A stretch of 64,000 nt of DNA from Mesonia sp. K7 (GTDB taxonomy: Bacteria; Bacteroidota; Bacteroidia; Flavobacteriales; Flavobacteriaceae): NCBI RefSeq assembly GCF_003233725.1, contig NZ_QKQV01000004.1, positions 163,057 to 227,056 of the forward strand, read 5' to 3'. A program made the position numbers and the translations under genes. The notes below the pieces were generated by a model that worked only from the letters and a program-made list of their open reading frames with translations, ran no database searches and was not told the DNA's origin. Positions 48,411 through 57,835 of this stretch are shown here, piece after piece. Positions within the stretch are counted from its first letter, which is position 1, and each line of letters begins with the position of its first letter.

Positions 48411-48872
48411 TTAAAATGTTATCATCACTTTTGCTTCATTTATCTCTTGGTAAGGAATCACTTGTTGTTTTTCTACGGTGACTTTTCCTTTACCGGTTTC
48501 TTTGGGTTCTCTTGCTTTCCACGTAAGTGTAATTGCTTCTTCTGTTACCTCAGTAAGGTTTCCTTCTATACTTTGATCGGCAGTTTTTACGCTTAACTTT
48601 CTGTTGAGATTCTTTTTAAATTGTCTCGGTAATTGAAGTGGCGCTGTAACTCCTGCAGAAGTAACCTCTAGAGAAAAATCTTCTTCTTCTCGGTCTAAAT
48701 TGTGCTCTATCTTGCGGCTCACTTCTATACAATCGTTTACCGAAACACCTTGATCCCCATCGATAACGACCAAAATCTCATTATTAGGTTTAATCTTAAA
48801 ATCGATTAAAAACAATTCTTTATTTTCCTCTAAAGCTTTATCTAAAAGCTGTTTTACCACCTCATGCTGCAT
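48411..48872 (-). CDS. rimP: Ribosome maturation factor RimP
   Basis: RimP is needed for assembly of the 30S subunit. The 153 residues show the family motifs GVSVNDCIEVSRKIEHNLD and FSLEVTSAGVTAPLQLPRQFKKNLNR-like, and a C-terminal SH3-like barrel. It is the first gene of the operon with nusA and infB, the same order as in many bacteria. An 8-bp hairpin with a T-run stands just before its ATG. Confidence 0.94.
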   Translation of the reverse strand: MQHEVVKQLLDKALEENKELFLIDFKIKPNNEILVVIDGDQGVSVNDCIEVSRKIEHNLDREEEDFSLEVTSAGVTAPLQLPRQFKKNLNRKLSVKTADQSIEGNLTEVTEEAITLTWKAREPKETGKGKVTVEKQQVIPYQEINEAKVMITF

Positions 48873-48885
48873 AAAAAAATTTTAT

Positions 48886-48911
48886 AAAAAGAGGGGACTT
48901 TTTGTCCCCTC
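48886..48911 (-). terminator. Terminator-like hairpin in the rimP-nusA-infB leader
   Basis: On the minus strand, GAGGGGAC pairs with GTCCCCTC around an AAAAA loop and is followed directly by five T residues. It ends 18 bases before the rimP ATG. No minus-strand gene lies upstream that it could serve, and a -7 box sits 28 bases above it. It is therefore probably a leader attenuator rather than an end-of-gene terminator. Confidence 0.7.
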
Positions 48912-48938
48912 ACTCAATTTTTCCTAATTAACGTGGTG

Positions 48939-48946
48939 CAAATATA
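48939..48946 (-). promoter_or_regulatory. Putative -7 box of the rimP-nusA-infB operon
   Basis: TATATTTG on the minus strand matches TAnnTTTG exactly. It is upstream of the leader hairpin and predicts a leader of about 60 bases. No -33 TTTG at the normal spacing was found. Confidence 0.5.
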
Positions 48947-49039
48947 GTAAATATTTCTAATATAATAAATTAGACCTTCAAAGAAATTATTCGTAACTTT
49001 AAGTTTAAAATAGAAAACCAACTTATAATTACTATTAAT

Positions 49040-49870
49040 ATGAAAAAAATACTTGTACCTACCGATTTTTCCAAACAAGCTGAAGATGCCCTAAAAGTAG
49101 CGGCACAATTGGCCCGTAAATACGATAGCGAAATCTACCTTACCCATTTACTCGACTTGCCAGCTGACACTATCAACCCTGTTGCTGGAGGTAACGGAAA
49201 CAACCTTCCCGAATCTATCTTTTTTATGAAATTGGCGCATCAGAAGTTTGAAAAAATGATGGCACTCGATTTTCTTGAAGGCATAAAAGTGCACGAGACG
49301 GTTCAGTTCAACAAAACTTTTGAAGGAATCATGGATTTTATTAAAGAAAACAAAGTTGATCTGATTGTGATGGGTTCGCATGGCGTTAGCGGAATGAAAG
49401 AAATTTTTATTGGTTCGAACACCGAAAAAGTAGTTCGCCACGCCGAAGTTCCTGTTTTGGTGGTGAAGCACGATTTCGAAATCAACGGCATTAATAGCAT
49501 GATCTACGCCACCGATTTGCTAGAAGACAAACGTCATTCTTTTTTAAAAGCTCTAAATTTTGCCCGTAAAATGGATGCGATGATGCACGTAGTTTACATC
49601 AATACTTCCAACAAGTTTAAAACCACTGACTATATCGATGAGAAAACCGAAAAGTTTTTTAGTGGAGTGACGTACGACAAATATGATTTTGAGCTCTACA
49701 ATGCCAAATCGGTGGAAGAAGGCATTTTAAAATTTGCAAGTCGTAAAAATGCAGGTTTAATTGGTATAAGTACACACGGCAGAAAAGGTTTGGCGCATTT
49801 CCTTAACGGAAGTTTGAGCGAAGATTTAGCCAATCATGCCAAACGACCTGTGGTGACTTTTAAGATATGA
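49040..49870 (+). CDS. Tandem-domain universal stress protein
   Basis: This 276-residue protein has two UspA domains (about residues 1-145 and 150-276). Each has a nucleotide-binding glycine motif: GSHGVSGMKEIFIGSNTE in the first and STHGRKGLAHFLNGSLSE in the second. It is probably cytosolic, binds ATP and acts under stress. The gene stands alone, divergent from rimP. Confidence 0.92.
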   Translation: MKKILVPTDFSKQAEDALKVAAQLARKYDSEIYLTHLLDLPADTINPVAGGNGNNLPESIFFMKLAHQKFEKMMALDFLEGIKVHETVQFNKTFEGIMDFIKENKVDLIVMGSHGVSGMKEIFIGSNTEKVVRHAEVPVLVVKHDFEINGINSMIYATDLLEDKRHSFLKALNFARKMDAMMHVVYINTSNKFKTTDYIDEKTEKFFSGVTYDKYDFELYNAKSVEEGILKFASRKNAGLIGISTHGRKGLAHFLNGSLSEDLANHAKRPVVTFKI

Positions 49871-50320
49871 GGTGAGAAATTTCACAGTAATGAATTATGA
49901 TTACTGAGTCGTCTCGAATTGATGAGTCAAAGTTAAGGAGTCTTAATAGAAGTCATTAATGGGTTATTCTTAAGCATTCATTATCAATAACAATTTAAGA
50001 ATGAGTTCTTGAAATAATTGGTTTTTTTTATAAACTACTCTTCTGAATAAACTTACGATAAAGGAAAATAATACAAAGTGACATTATCCAAAATATTATA
50101 GAAAAAGCAATAAAATAAATTACAAAATACCTAGACCAAATAAATAATCGATATAATGAGATTTCCAATACTTTTTTATAAAAACAAAATCATCAATTAT
50201 CATAAAAACAATAAATCCTATTGTAAATATTAAACTTGAATATTTATATATTTTAAAAATCTTATCTATTAGGTTAATCAATATATATTTACATTAAATG
50301 TTATAACACAACTGCGTATT
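49871..50320. other. 450-base region without an intact gene
   Basis: The region is AT-rich. Its right half holds the remnant of a small membrane-protein gene on the minus strand (listed separately). The left half contains an ATTCTTAA/TTAAGAAT inverted pair and nothing else I can name. Confidence 0.6.
50028..50281 (-). pseudogene. Possible frameshifted small membrane protein gene
   Basis: From a TTG at 50281 one frame reads 53 residues containing the hydrophobic segment YSSLIFTIGFIVFMIID and stops at 50120. Another frame continues over the same end and downstream with WSRYFVIYFIAFSIIFWIMSL, a second helix, before a stop at 50028. Joining the two near 50140-50165 would give a protein of about 85 residues with two helices. 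No ATG begins the first part. This may be a decayed gene, or chance in AT-rich DNA. Confidence 0.35.
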
Positions 50321-51214
50321 TTATTTTTTTAATTGTGCTAATTGTTGTTTAGCATATTGCTTTGCTTGTTCATCACCATATTCATAAGTTTTTTCATAAT
50401 ACTCAATTGCTTTTTCCTTATTACCTTTCAATTTGTAAGCGTATGCAATATTGCTAAGAACTATAAAATCTTTTGGATTAATTTTTACTGCTTTTAAAAG
50501 TGATTCTATCCCTTTGTCATATTCGCCAGTCAATAAATAAGTTATTGAAATATTTGATAAACTCTCTATATGGTTAGGGTAATACTCCAAAACTTTATTT
50601 GCAATTGCTCGCATATTTTTTAGTAAATCATCATTTCCAGTATTGTATAGCTGTATTTGATAACTTTGAATACTTAACAGAAATTCTTTTTCACCACCAT
50701 CATATTTTTCATGGTTTGTCCAAGTCCACAGATTATTGTTTTTAGCTGAAAACTCTATTGTTTTAATTATTTCTTTAGTGAAATTTGTCCAATCAGTTAT
50801 TTCTCCAAGGGCATAAATTTTACCAAATCTCATGTCAAGTCGATTTGGATAAAGTTCGATCCCTTTATCAATTTTGTCAAATCCTTTTTTTAATTCTCTT
50901 TGATTATAGTAAATTTGATTTCCCAAAAAACCAGCGGTTTGATTCAAACTATCTTTAAGTACAAAACCATCTCCGTTTGGCTCTTCATTTGTAAATGTCA
51001 GTACTTCTTGACGTGATTTTTTTATATAATAATTAAAAAAACTTGTATAAAGTTCGGCATCTTTTGGATTCTTAGATTGCCATTTTTCCAAAATTTTCAA
51101 TTGATTTATGGTATCATTTGCTTGGAAATATTCTTGAAATTCAGTTTGATAATTCTGACTCATGACTGTTTGTGAAACAAAAACAATAATTAAAGTCGCT
51201 AATTTTTTTTTCAT
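50321..51214 (-). CDS. Secreted tetratricopeptide-repeat protein
   Basis: This 297-residue protein has a signal peptide (about residues 1-19, ending VMSQ). At least two clear TPR units lie near the C-terminus (IESLSNISITYLLTGEYDKG and IVLSNIAYAYKLKGNKEKA), with weaker helical repeats before them. TPR proteins mediate protein contacts, and a periplasmic location is expected. The partner is unknown. It follows the AsmA-like gene by 30 bases in the same direction. Confidence 0.85.
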   Translation of the reverse strand: MKKKLATLIIVFVSQTVMSQNYQTEFQEYFQANDTINQLKILEKWQSKNPKDAELYTSFFNYYIKKSRQEVLTFTNEEPNGDGFVLKDSLNQTAGFLGNQIYYNQRELKKGFDKIDKGIELYPNRLDMRFGKIYALGEITDWTNFTKEIIKTIEFSAKNNNLWTWTNHEKYDGGEKEFLLSIQSYQIQLYNTGNDDLLKNMRAIANKVLEYYPNHIESLSNISITYLLTGEYDKGIESLLKAVKINPKDFIVLSNIAYAYKLKGNKEKAIEYYEKTYEYGDEQAKQYAKQQLAQLKK

Positions 51215-51244
51215 ATGTTTTTTCTTGGTTTAATGCCAAATATT

Positions 51245-52753
51245 CTACAACAACACTTTCTTTAAACCGCCTTCGATAAACTTCCAGAAAAAATTCCAAA
51301 AAGATTTGGTTTTATCGCGCTGTACAGCCTCTACTTTTTCCTCTGTTCCGCCTTCGTCGGTTTTGTTTTTCACTACCAAATTAGCAATAAAACTCAACAC
51401 CTTGCTTTTTTTCTTTTCTTCTTTTTTTAAGACAACGAGTTTAAACTTGTCGTATTCTATCTTAAAATCGCCACTGGCTTGATGTGGATTTGCCGTATAA
51501 TTATAAAAAGCTTTTTTAACGTGACCTTCGGCTTTCATATTAAACGCGGGCACAAAAAAAGAATTGATGGATTCTTCTGGAATATTAAATCCAGCTCCAT
51601 AAACCTTAAATCGATCTAAAGTATCGTTAACTTTAAAACTCCAATTGAAATCTAACGGAGAGACACCCATATACTTGGTAGTGATTTTTACTTTGGTTTC
51701 CGGAAAATCTTCGCGGTCTAAATCGATATTGGTCACATTTGCAATTTCAAACTCGATGGGATCGAAAAAAACCCGACCGGGTTCTGCATCTACCCGTATG
51801 CGTTCTTGGTAATCTACAAAAGAGTTTTTGATATTTACCGAATCTATCTTGAGTTTTACCTCTAAATCACGTAACATTTTGCTGTACAAAGGTTTTTCTC
51901 GTAAATCGTCATTGACGGTTTTATCGCGATAGATATCTAAAAACAATTGATCTATGACAATCATTTTTGCCTCAAACTGTTTTACCGAATCGTTTACAAA
52001 CTCATAATCTTGTATTTTTATACTCGGTATTTTTAAGGTCATGATATCTTTTTCGTAAGGAATATGCTGGATGTATTCCGTTTTGGAGTACTTAGGTTTT
52101 AAAAATAAATCCACAACAGCGATATTTTTAGCATCTAGCTGAATATCTTTTACTTCTAGGGTTTGTAAATCACCAGCATCCATAAAAATTTCTTTGGCTT
52201 CCAACTGGTAATTTTCCGTTTTAAAAGGAATTTCTGCCGCTAAAGTTTCTTCATTGATACTTATATTCTCTAGGGTTAAATGAAAATCTCGAACACTTAG
52301 ATGAGTTACTGAATCTCTTTTTTGGGTAATTTTTCCGTTTTTAAGGAGAAGTTCGTTAATAAAAACAGCTTGTTTAAGTGTTGGTTTTTTTGCTGGTTTT
52401 TTTACCGAATCTTTTGCTACTTTTTTCTGAATTTCAATAATTGGGTTCTCAATAATCAACTGATCTACGCTAATTTTATCCTCAAAAAAATAATTGTAAT
52501 AACTCAAACCTTTCACCTGAACATTTTGTAACTGAACTTGCGAAGTGTCTCTCGCTCTTTTCCAGTTTAAACCTTCAAGTTTTACATTTCCAGAGAAGGT
52601 ATTTACCTCAATATTTTTGTAAGTGAAATCGCCTTCTAAAATCGTAGAAGGCAGTTTGTTTTTAATTTTATTTTCTATAAAGTTATTTGCAAACAAACAA
52701 GCAACGACCACCAAAACGATAAGAACAATCGGAATGAGAAATCTTTTTTTCAT
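51245..52753 (-). CDS. AsmA/DUF748-like membrane-anchored periplasmic protein
   Basis: This 502-residue protein has one N-terminal anchor (about residues 5-23) and a long beta-rich periplasmic part. Repeated pieces such as LEGDFTYKNIEVNTFSGNVKLEGL and IQLDAKNIAVVDLFL recall AsmA-like or DUF748 proteins, which form grooves bridging the envelope for lipid transfer. The C-terminus is basic (KKEEKKKSKVL) with a final amphipathic stretch (FWNFFWKFIEGGLKKVLL). The family assignment is from general pattern only. Confidence 0.7.
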   Translation of the reverse strand: MKKRFLIPIVLIVLVVVACLFANNFIENKIKNKLPSTILEGDFTYKNIEVNTFSGNVKLEGLNWKRARDTSQVQLQNVQVKGLSYYNYFFEDKISVDQLIIENPIIEIQKKVAKDSVKKPAKKPTLKQAVFINELLLKNGKITQKRDSVTHLSVRDFHLTLENISINEETLAAEIPFKTENYQLEAKEIFMDAGDLQTLEVKDIQLDAKNIAVVDLFLKPKYSKTEYIQHIPYEKDIMTLKIPSIKIQDYEFVNDSVKQFEAKMIVIDQLFLDIYRDKTVNDDLREKPLYSKMLRDLEVKLKIDSVNIKNSFVDYQERIRVDAEPGRVFFDPIEFEIANVTNIDLDREDFPETKVKITTKYMGVSPLDFNWSFKVNDTLDRFKVYGAGFNIPEESINSFFVPAFNMKAEGHVKKAFYNYTANPHQASGDFKIEYDKFKLVVLKKEEKKKSKVLSFIANLVVKNKTDEGGTEEKVEAVQRDKTKSFWNFFWKFIEGGLKKVLL

Positions 52754-52851
52754 AGGGTAAATTTAGGTTTTAGTTAAATTTAAATTAATTAATATTTTCT
52801 TATCATTTTCAAATTAGTTTTCAAATTAGTTTTGATAAAAAACTAATCCCA

Positions 52852-53034
52852 ATGTTTTTAAAAACCTTTTTTATGTTTGTCATTAGCATTGCCGAAATTT
52901 CTTTCGGGTTTTATAGTTTTACTCAGACCGAGAGCCTGTTTATCAAGTTTTTATTTTTCGTTTCTGTTGCCGTTTTTCTATCGATAATACTATTACAATC
53001 TACTAAATTTTTCACTGTAAAAGAGAAAAATTAA
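52852..53034 (+). CDS. Small two-helix membrane protein
   Basis: This 60-residue open frame has two hydrophobic segments (about residues 3-21 and 29-48) and a basic tail (FFTVKEKN). It ends 23 bases before the phosphoesterase gene in the same direction. Its composition looks like a real membrane protein, but no known family is recognised. Confidence 0.5.
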   Translation: MFLKTFFMFVISIAEISFGFYSFTQTESLFIKFLFFVSVAVFLSIILLQSTKFFTVKEKN

Positions 53035-53057
53035 TATAGTTTTAGTATTATTACTTA

Positions 53058-53678
53058 ATGAAATTAGTTTGTATAGCCGATACACATTCTAAAGAAAAAG
53101 AGCTTTTTATTCCCCATGGCGATGTCCTTATTCATGCAGGCGATTACAGTCATTTAGGAAGAAAAAAAGAAACCAATCATTTTTTTGATTGGCTAATTGC
53201 CCAACCACATACCTATAAAATTGTAGTAGCGGGCAATCATGATTATTATTTAGAAAAAATGTATGATGATTTCTCAGAATTAAACCTTCCTAAAAACATT
53301 CATATTTTACACAACAAAGAAATTATCATAAAAGGAAAACGGTTTTATGGTTCGCCAAACACCAATTTAGGCAAAAGCTGGGCTTTTGGGCTCACCGTTC
53401 CCGAAATGGAAAACAACTGGAAAAAGATTCCTGAAAATACCGATGTAGTTATCACCCATATGCCACCTTATGATGTCTTAGACCATACTAGGTACAATCA
53501 TATTGGTTGCAATTATTTACGAAACGTCATAAAAAAGATAAAACCTAAGTACCACATTTTTGGTCATGCGCACGAAAATTACGGAAAAGTTACCCTCGGC
53601 GAAACCACTTTTATCAACGCAACATCTTTCGATAACAAACTGATATCTAAAAATCCGCCGATTGTGTTGGAGTTGTAA
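53058..53678 (+). CDS. Calcineurin-like metallophosphoesterase
   Basis: This 206-residue cytosolic protein contains the di-metal phosphoesterase motifs in order: DTHS near residue 8, GDVLIHAGDYS, GNHDYYLE, THMPPYD and FGHAHENYG. These provide the expected Asp, His and Asn ligands. The short size and order resemble the small phosphoesterases related to MPPED proteins. The substrate (nucleotide or phosphodiester) cannot be told. Confidence 0.88.
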   Translation: MKLVCIADTHSKEKELFIPHGDVLIHAGDYSHLGRKKETNHFFDWLIAQPHTYKIVVAGNHDYYLEKMYDDFSELNLPKNIHILHNKEIIIKGKRFYGSPNTNLGKSWAFGLTVPEMENNWKKIPENTDVVITHMPPYDVLDHTRYNHIGCNYLRNVIKKIKPKYHIFGHAHENYGKVTLGETTFINATSFDNKLISKNPPIVLEL

Positions 53679-53738
53679 GTTTATGTTATTAATTGTAAAT
53701 AAATATTAATCTTTACTAACTTGCTGTTAAAAAAAATA

Positions 53739-54113
53739 ATGGAAAATTTTAAATCTTTAACTAGTGAATTAGGGCAGATGTTTGCTATTGGAATAAAAAT
53801 CGGCTCTATTGTTTGTTTAGGATTTTTGATATATGGTATTATTGAAAATGTTTATGATGCAATATTGTTTTCAATTTTAGCGATATTGTTTTTATATATA
53901 ACTTTATTAAGGAAAATGTTTTCTTTTAAAAAAATTGAATATTCTACTGAAGCAATTAAAATTAGTGATGAAAAATATAGTTTTAATAATATCATAGATT
54001 TTAAACTTGGATATATTATCCTAAAAGATGACCCTTCAAAAAATAATTATTACAATTATTTTTATTCACAAAATCGATTTAAAGAATTAAAAAGATTATT
54101 ATCAAAACAATAA
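53739..54113 (+). CDS. Membrane protein of unknown function
   Basis: This 124-residue protein has two helices (about residues 16-37 and 42-60). A soluble C-terminal part follows (IEYSTEAIKISDEKYSFNNIIDFKLGY), of the type seen in small PH-like or photosynthetic-gene-style domains. A TTG at 53721 could add six residues, but the ATG at 53739 is preferred. No function is recognised. It is followed by about 165 bases with no gene before the tRNA. Confidence 0.6.
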   Translation: MENFKSLTSELGQMFAIGIKIGSIVCLGFLIYGIIENVYDAILFSILAILFLYITLLRKMFSFKKIEYSTEAIKISDEKYSFNNIIDFKLGYIILKDDPSKNNYYNYFYSQNRFKELKRLLSKQ

Positions 54114-54237
54114 GTACATTTCTTTACTTACCGATTACCTTTTTTAATTATTCTAAGTAGAATATTTTTCTTTAGGGAAAAGAATAAACAGATTAAATTT
54201 CTCTTACCAAAATGTAGTAGTTATAATTTACTTTATA

Positions 54238-54268
54238 AAAAAACTCCAACACAAAAATGTATTGGAGT
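54238..54268 (-). terminator. Terminator of tRNA-Gln
   Basis: On the minus strand ACTCCAA pairs with TTGGAGT, extended inward by three more pairs after one mismatch, with a 4-base loop, then a run of T residues. It lies 11 bases after the tRNA 3' end. Confidence 0.85.
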
Positions 54269-54278
54269 TGTAATTTTG

Positions 54279-54351
54279 TTGGCCTACTAGGGCTCGAACC
54301 TAGACTCTTCTGGACCAAAACCAGACGTGTTGCCAGTTACACCATAGGCCA
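54279..54351 (-). tRNA. tRNA-Gln (anticodon UUG)
   Basis: The 73-base gene folds as a full cloverleaf: a 7-bp acceptor stem (TGGCCTA/TAGGCCA), a D arm closed by GTGT/ACAC, a TCTGG/CCAGA anticodon stem with loop TTTTGGT, and a T arm CTAGG-TTCGAGC-CCTAG. The anticodon is TTG. The discriminator base is A, and no CCA is encoded. Confidence 0.97.
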
Positions 54352-54368
54352 ATGCTGTAATGCGGATG

Positions 54369-54399
54369 CAAATTTATAATAAACTTTAAATTTACCAAA
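54369..54399 (-). promoter_or_regulatory. Consensus promoter of tRNA-Gln
   Basis: On the minus strand, TTTG (54396-54399) and TAAATTTG (54369-54376) are separated by exactly 19 bases, a full match to the Bacteroidota housekeeping promoter consensus. The tRNA begins 17 bases downstream of the -7 box. Confidence 0.75.
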
Positions 54400-54506
54400 A
54401 AAATATTTAATTTTTATTTTTAAAAATAAGTATCGCTTATTTTCGTTTTTAAAAGCAATTCCATAATTATTATTAAATTCGCCAAATTACTAGTCAATAA
54501 ATACCT

Positions 54507-57500
54507 ATGAAAGACTTCAACTTCTATTTCTGGAATAAAATTCTCGGGTGGTCGGTTTTTGCTATTGCACTCATTACCTATATCTTAACCGTCGAACCTA
54601 CGGCTAGTTTTTGGGATGCTGGCGAATATATTGCCACATCTGCCAAATTGCAAATTGGTCATCCGCCTGGAGCACCATTATTTCAGATGGCTGGAGCCTT
54701 CTTCTCGATGTTTTCTTCAGACCCTGCCAATGTAGCTTTAATGGTTAATTTACTTTCGGTATTTTCTAGTGCTTTTACCATACTATTTATGTTTTGGTCG
54801 ATTTCGCTTTTGGTGCGAAAGATTAGCGGTCCAGCAGAAAATATTTCTGGAGCAAAGAAAGTAGCCGTTTTAGGAAGTGCTTTGGTCGGTTCGTTGGCGT
54901 TTACCTTTACCGACAGTTTTTGGTTTAGTGCTGTAGAAGCAGAAGTTTATGCCATGGCGAGTTTCTTAATGGCTATTTTGTTTTATGTAGGTTTACTTTG
55001 GGAAAGAGATATGCACAAGCCTCGCGGAAACCGCTGGTTAATTTTACTTGCTTTTATTATCGGTCTTTCTTTTGGGGTTCACTTTATGGGTTTATTGACA
55101 ATTCCTGCGATTGGTTTTCTATATTATTTTAAAAACACCGAAAAGATAACTGTCAAAAATTTTGTCATTGCCAATATTGTGGTGGTTGCCATTTTGGCTT
55201 TTATTTTTAAACTTTTATTACCGTATTCGTTGGCTTTTTTCGGTCACGCCGAAATCTTTTTTGTCAACAGCATTGGTTTACCCTTTAATTCAGGAACTAT
55301 TATTGCCGCTTTGGTTCTAATTGCTGCTTTTTATTTTGGGCTAACCTACACCAGAAAAAAAGACTTAAAACTTGCCAACACGTTCATTCTTTGTATACTC
55401 TATATTTTTATAGGATTTTCTTCATGGATTATGCTTCCGATAAGAGCAAATGCAGGAACCCCCATCAATGAAAACCGACCCGACAACGCACGCGAGTTAT
55501 TGGCTTATTACAACCGTGAACAATACCCCGAAACCAAACTGTTTTACGGTCCTCAGTTTACCGATATGTTTGGTGGTTTAGACGAAGACAATCCGTATAT
55601 CGATGACAAGCCAAAATACGAGGAAAACCTAGAAACTGGCGAATACGAAATCGTTAACGAGTGGAAAAATGCCAAGCAAAATTCGAGTTCAGAACACAAA
55701 ACCTTTTTACCGAGAATGTGGTCTTCAGAACATATGGAAAACTACATGCAATATACTGGACCTATTGAGTTTACTATTCTTCCAGAATATCAACAAGAAG
55801 AACAATTGGTAAAAACTGTAAATGAATTTTTAACGGCATACAACACAGGCAGATTAGATAACAGCGATTACATTAGCTTTTTAGAACAGTTTGCTCCTTA
55901 TTTAGAAGTCCAAAAACCCTCTACAAAATCCAACTTTAGTTACATGATCAACTACCAGTTTGGATATATGTATTGGCGTTATTTTATGTGGAATTTCGTC
56001 GGAAGACAAAATGACAACCAAGGAAAAGGTGATATTCTTGACGGAAATTGGTTAAGCGGCATCAAATTTATTGATGAATTGAGGCTGGGCTCGCAAGACA
56101 ATCTTCCTTCGGACATGAAAAACAATGCTGCCAGAAACACTTATTATTTCCTGCCTTTAATTCTAGGACTGATAGGCTTATTTTTTCACGCCAAAAAAGA
56201 CCTCAACAATTTTTGGGTGCTATTGGTCTTCTTTTTATTTACTGGCTTAGCGCTAAAAGTATACCTCAACGAAAGACCTTTTGAACCTCGTGAAAGAGAT
56301 TATGCGTTGGTAGGTTCGTTTTATGTTTTTGCCATTTGGATAGGTTTTGGCGTTTATGCCATTTTCGACTTCTTACGAGAAAAAATGAGTGCTAAAATTG
56401 TCGCTCCTTTAGTAACAATAGTCTGCCTTATTGCTGTTCCCGGAATTTTGGTCGCCAACAATTGGGATGATCACGACAGAAGCGGAAGAAGAACCGCAAC
56501 TTCTATGGCAAAAATGTACCTCGATTCGGTCGACGAAAATGGTATTTTGTTTACCATTGGCGATAACGACACCTTTGCACTTTGGTATGCTCAGGAAATA
56601 GAAGGTTATCGTACCGATGTTAGGGTAGTCAACACCAGTTTATTGGCAACCGACTGGTACATTGACCAAATGAAAGTAGCCGCTTACGAAAGCGATCGCA
56701 TCAAAACTTCCTTAGAACATGAAGATTACCTTTACGGGAAAAATGACTACATCCGCTATTTAAAAGACCCAAGAGTTGGTGACACTTTATTGATTAAAGA
56801 TTTTATAAAATACATCAAAAGTGATCACCCGAGCACCAAAGCAGAGTTACAATCTGGACAATCGATAAATATTTTTCCTACCAAAAATATTAGGATTCCC
56901 GTGAGCGCAAGTAATGCTATCGAAAGTGGAATTGTAAAACCAGAAGATAAAAAGAAAATTGTGCCTTATATCGATATCGAAATAGATAACGGAGCTTTAT
57001 ACAAAAACAATCTATTAATGCTTGATATCGTGGCGCAGAATAATTGGGAACGACCTATTTATTTTACCGGCGGTAGTTTCGGAAACAACGACTACATCTG
57101 GATGAAAGATTATTTACAACTCGATGGGGTTTGTTACAAGCTGGTTCCTATAGAAACCCCTATAAACCCAAGAAACCCATACACGATGGGTAGAATAGAC
57201 ACCGAAAAGATGTACGAGATTGTAAAAAATTGGGAATGGGGCAACAGCGGAAGCGACGATATTTATTACGACCCTGAAACGCGTAAAAACACCATTACCT
57301 ACAAAAACAATCTGGCACGTTTGGTCGAAAACTTGCTAGAGGAAAAAGATTCGGTAAGAGCCAAAGAGATGCTCGATTTGGCTATGGAAAAAATGCCCTT
57401 GGAAAAAACAGGTTTCTATACACTTTACGAACCTTTTATTTCTGGCTATTACCAAATTGGAGAGAAAGAAAGAGCAAGAGAAATCTGGAACACTATTGCT

Positions 57501-57833
57501 AAAAAATATCAAGAAAACATCACTTATTTCAGCACACTCAAGTTGAGTATGCAAGAAAGCATTGCTTCAGATATTTTTACGGAAGTAGAAAAATACAGAA
57601 GCCTCATCGATTTACTTTTAATCAATCAGGACGACAAGATTTTTGAGGAAAAAGTAGAAGAGTTTGACCGCTATGCCAAAAAGTTTACACATTTCTACGG
57701 CGATGATGCCATTTACGAAAGACCCGGTGAAACAGAACTCGATTCTAGTATTTTTGATTCGCTAGGTATTGATAAAGATTTATTACAAGAACAACTTTTT
57801 CCAGAAGACAATGAAGAAGTAAACGAAAACTAA
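54507..57833 (+). CDS. DUF2723 integral membrane protein (glycosyltransferase-like)
   Basis: This 1108-residue protein has about a dozen helices in two blocks (about residues 10-320 and 545-660) and a C-terminal soluble region with TPR-like helices (about 940-1060). The opening EPTASFWDAGEYIATSAKLQIGHPPGAP carries the acidic first-loop residues of the DUF2723 family, related to protein O-mannosyltransferases of the GT-C fold. A lipid-linked sugar substrate and extracytoplasmic glycosylation are inferences. It is coupled with a TPR gene 2 bases downstream. Confidence 0.87.
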   Translation: MKDFNFYFWNKILGWSVFAIALITYILTVEPTASFWDAGEYIATSAKLQIGHPPGAPLFQMAGAFFSMFSSDPANVALMVNLLSVFSSAFTILFMFWSISLLVRKISGPAENISGAKKVAVLGSALVGSLAFTFTDSFWFSAVEAEVYAMASFLMAILFYVGLLWERDMHKPRGNRWLILLAFIIGLSFGVHFMGLLTIPAIGFLYYFKNTEKITVKNFVIANIVVVAILAFIFKLLLPYSLAFFGHAEIFFVNSIGLPFNSGTIIAALVLIAAFYFGLTYTRKKDLKLANTFILCILYIFIGFSSWIMLPIRANAGTPINENRPDNARELLAYYNREQYPETKLFYGPQFTDMFGGLDEDNPYIDDKPKYEENLETGEYEIVNEWKNAKQNSSSEHKTFLPRMWSSEHMENYMQYTGPIEFTILPEYQQEEQLVKTVNEFLTAYNTGRLDNSDYISFLEQFAPYLEVQKPSTKSNFSYMINYQFGYMYWRYFMWNFVGRQNDNQGKGDILDGNWLSGIKFIDELRLGSQDNLPSDMKNNAARNTYYFLPLILGLIGLFFHAKKDLNNFWVLLVFFLFTGLALKVYLNERPFEPRERDYALVGSFYVFAIWIGFGVYAIFDFLREKMSAKIVAPLVTIVCLIAVPGILVANNWDDHDRSGRRTATSMAKMYLDSVDENGILFTIGDNDTFALWYAQEIEGYRTDVRVVNTSLLATDWYIDQMKVAAYESDRIKTSLEHEDYLYGKNDYIRYLKDPRVGDTLLIKDFIKYIKSDHPSTKAELQSGQSINIFPTKNIRIPVSASNAIESGIVKPEDKKKIVPYIDIEIDNGALYKNNLLMLDIVAQNNWERPIYFTGGSFGNNDYIWMKDYLQLDGVCYKLVPIETPINPRNPYTMGRIDTEKMYEIVKNWEWGNSGSDDIYYDPETRKNTITYKNNLARLVENLLEEKDSVRAKEMLDLAMEKMPLEKTGFYTLYEPFISGYYQIGEKERAREIWNTIAKKYQENITYFSTLKLSMQESIASDIFTEVEKYRSLIDLLLINQDDKIFEEKVEEFDRYAKKFTHFYGDDAIYERPGETELDSSIFDSLGIDKDLLQEQLFPEDNEEVNEN

Positions 57834-57835
57834 CC

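Noticed and set aside
49960..50010. Hairpin ATTCTTAA/TTAAGAAT after the stress protein gene
   Set aside because: The arms are short and AT-only, with a loop of about 20 bases and no T-run, so it is too weak to call a terminator.
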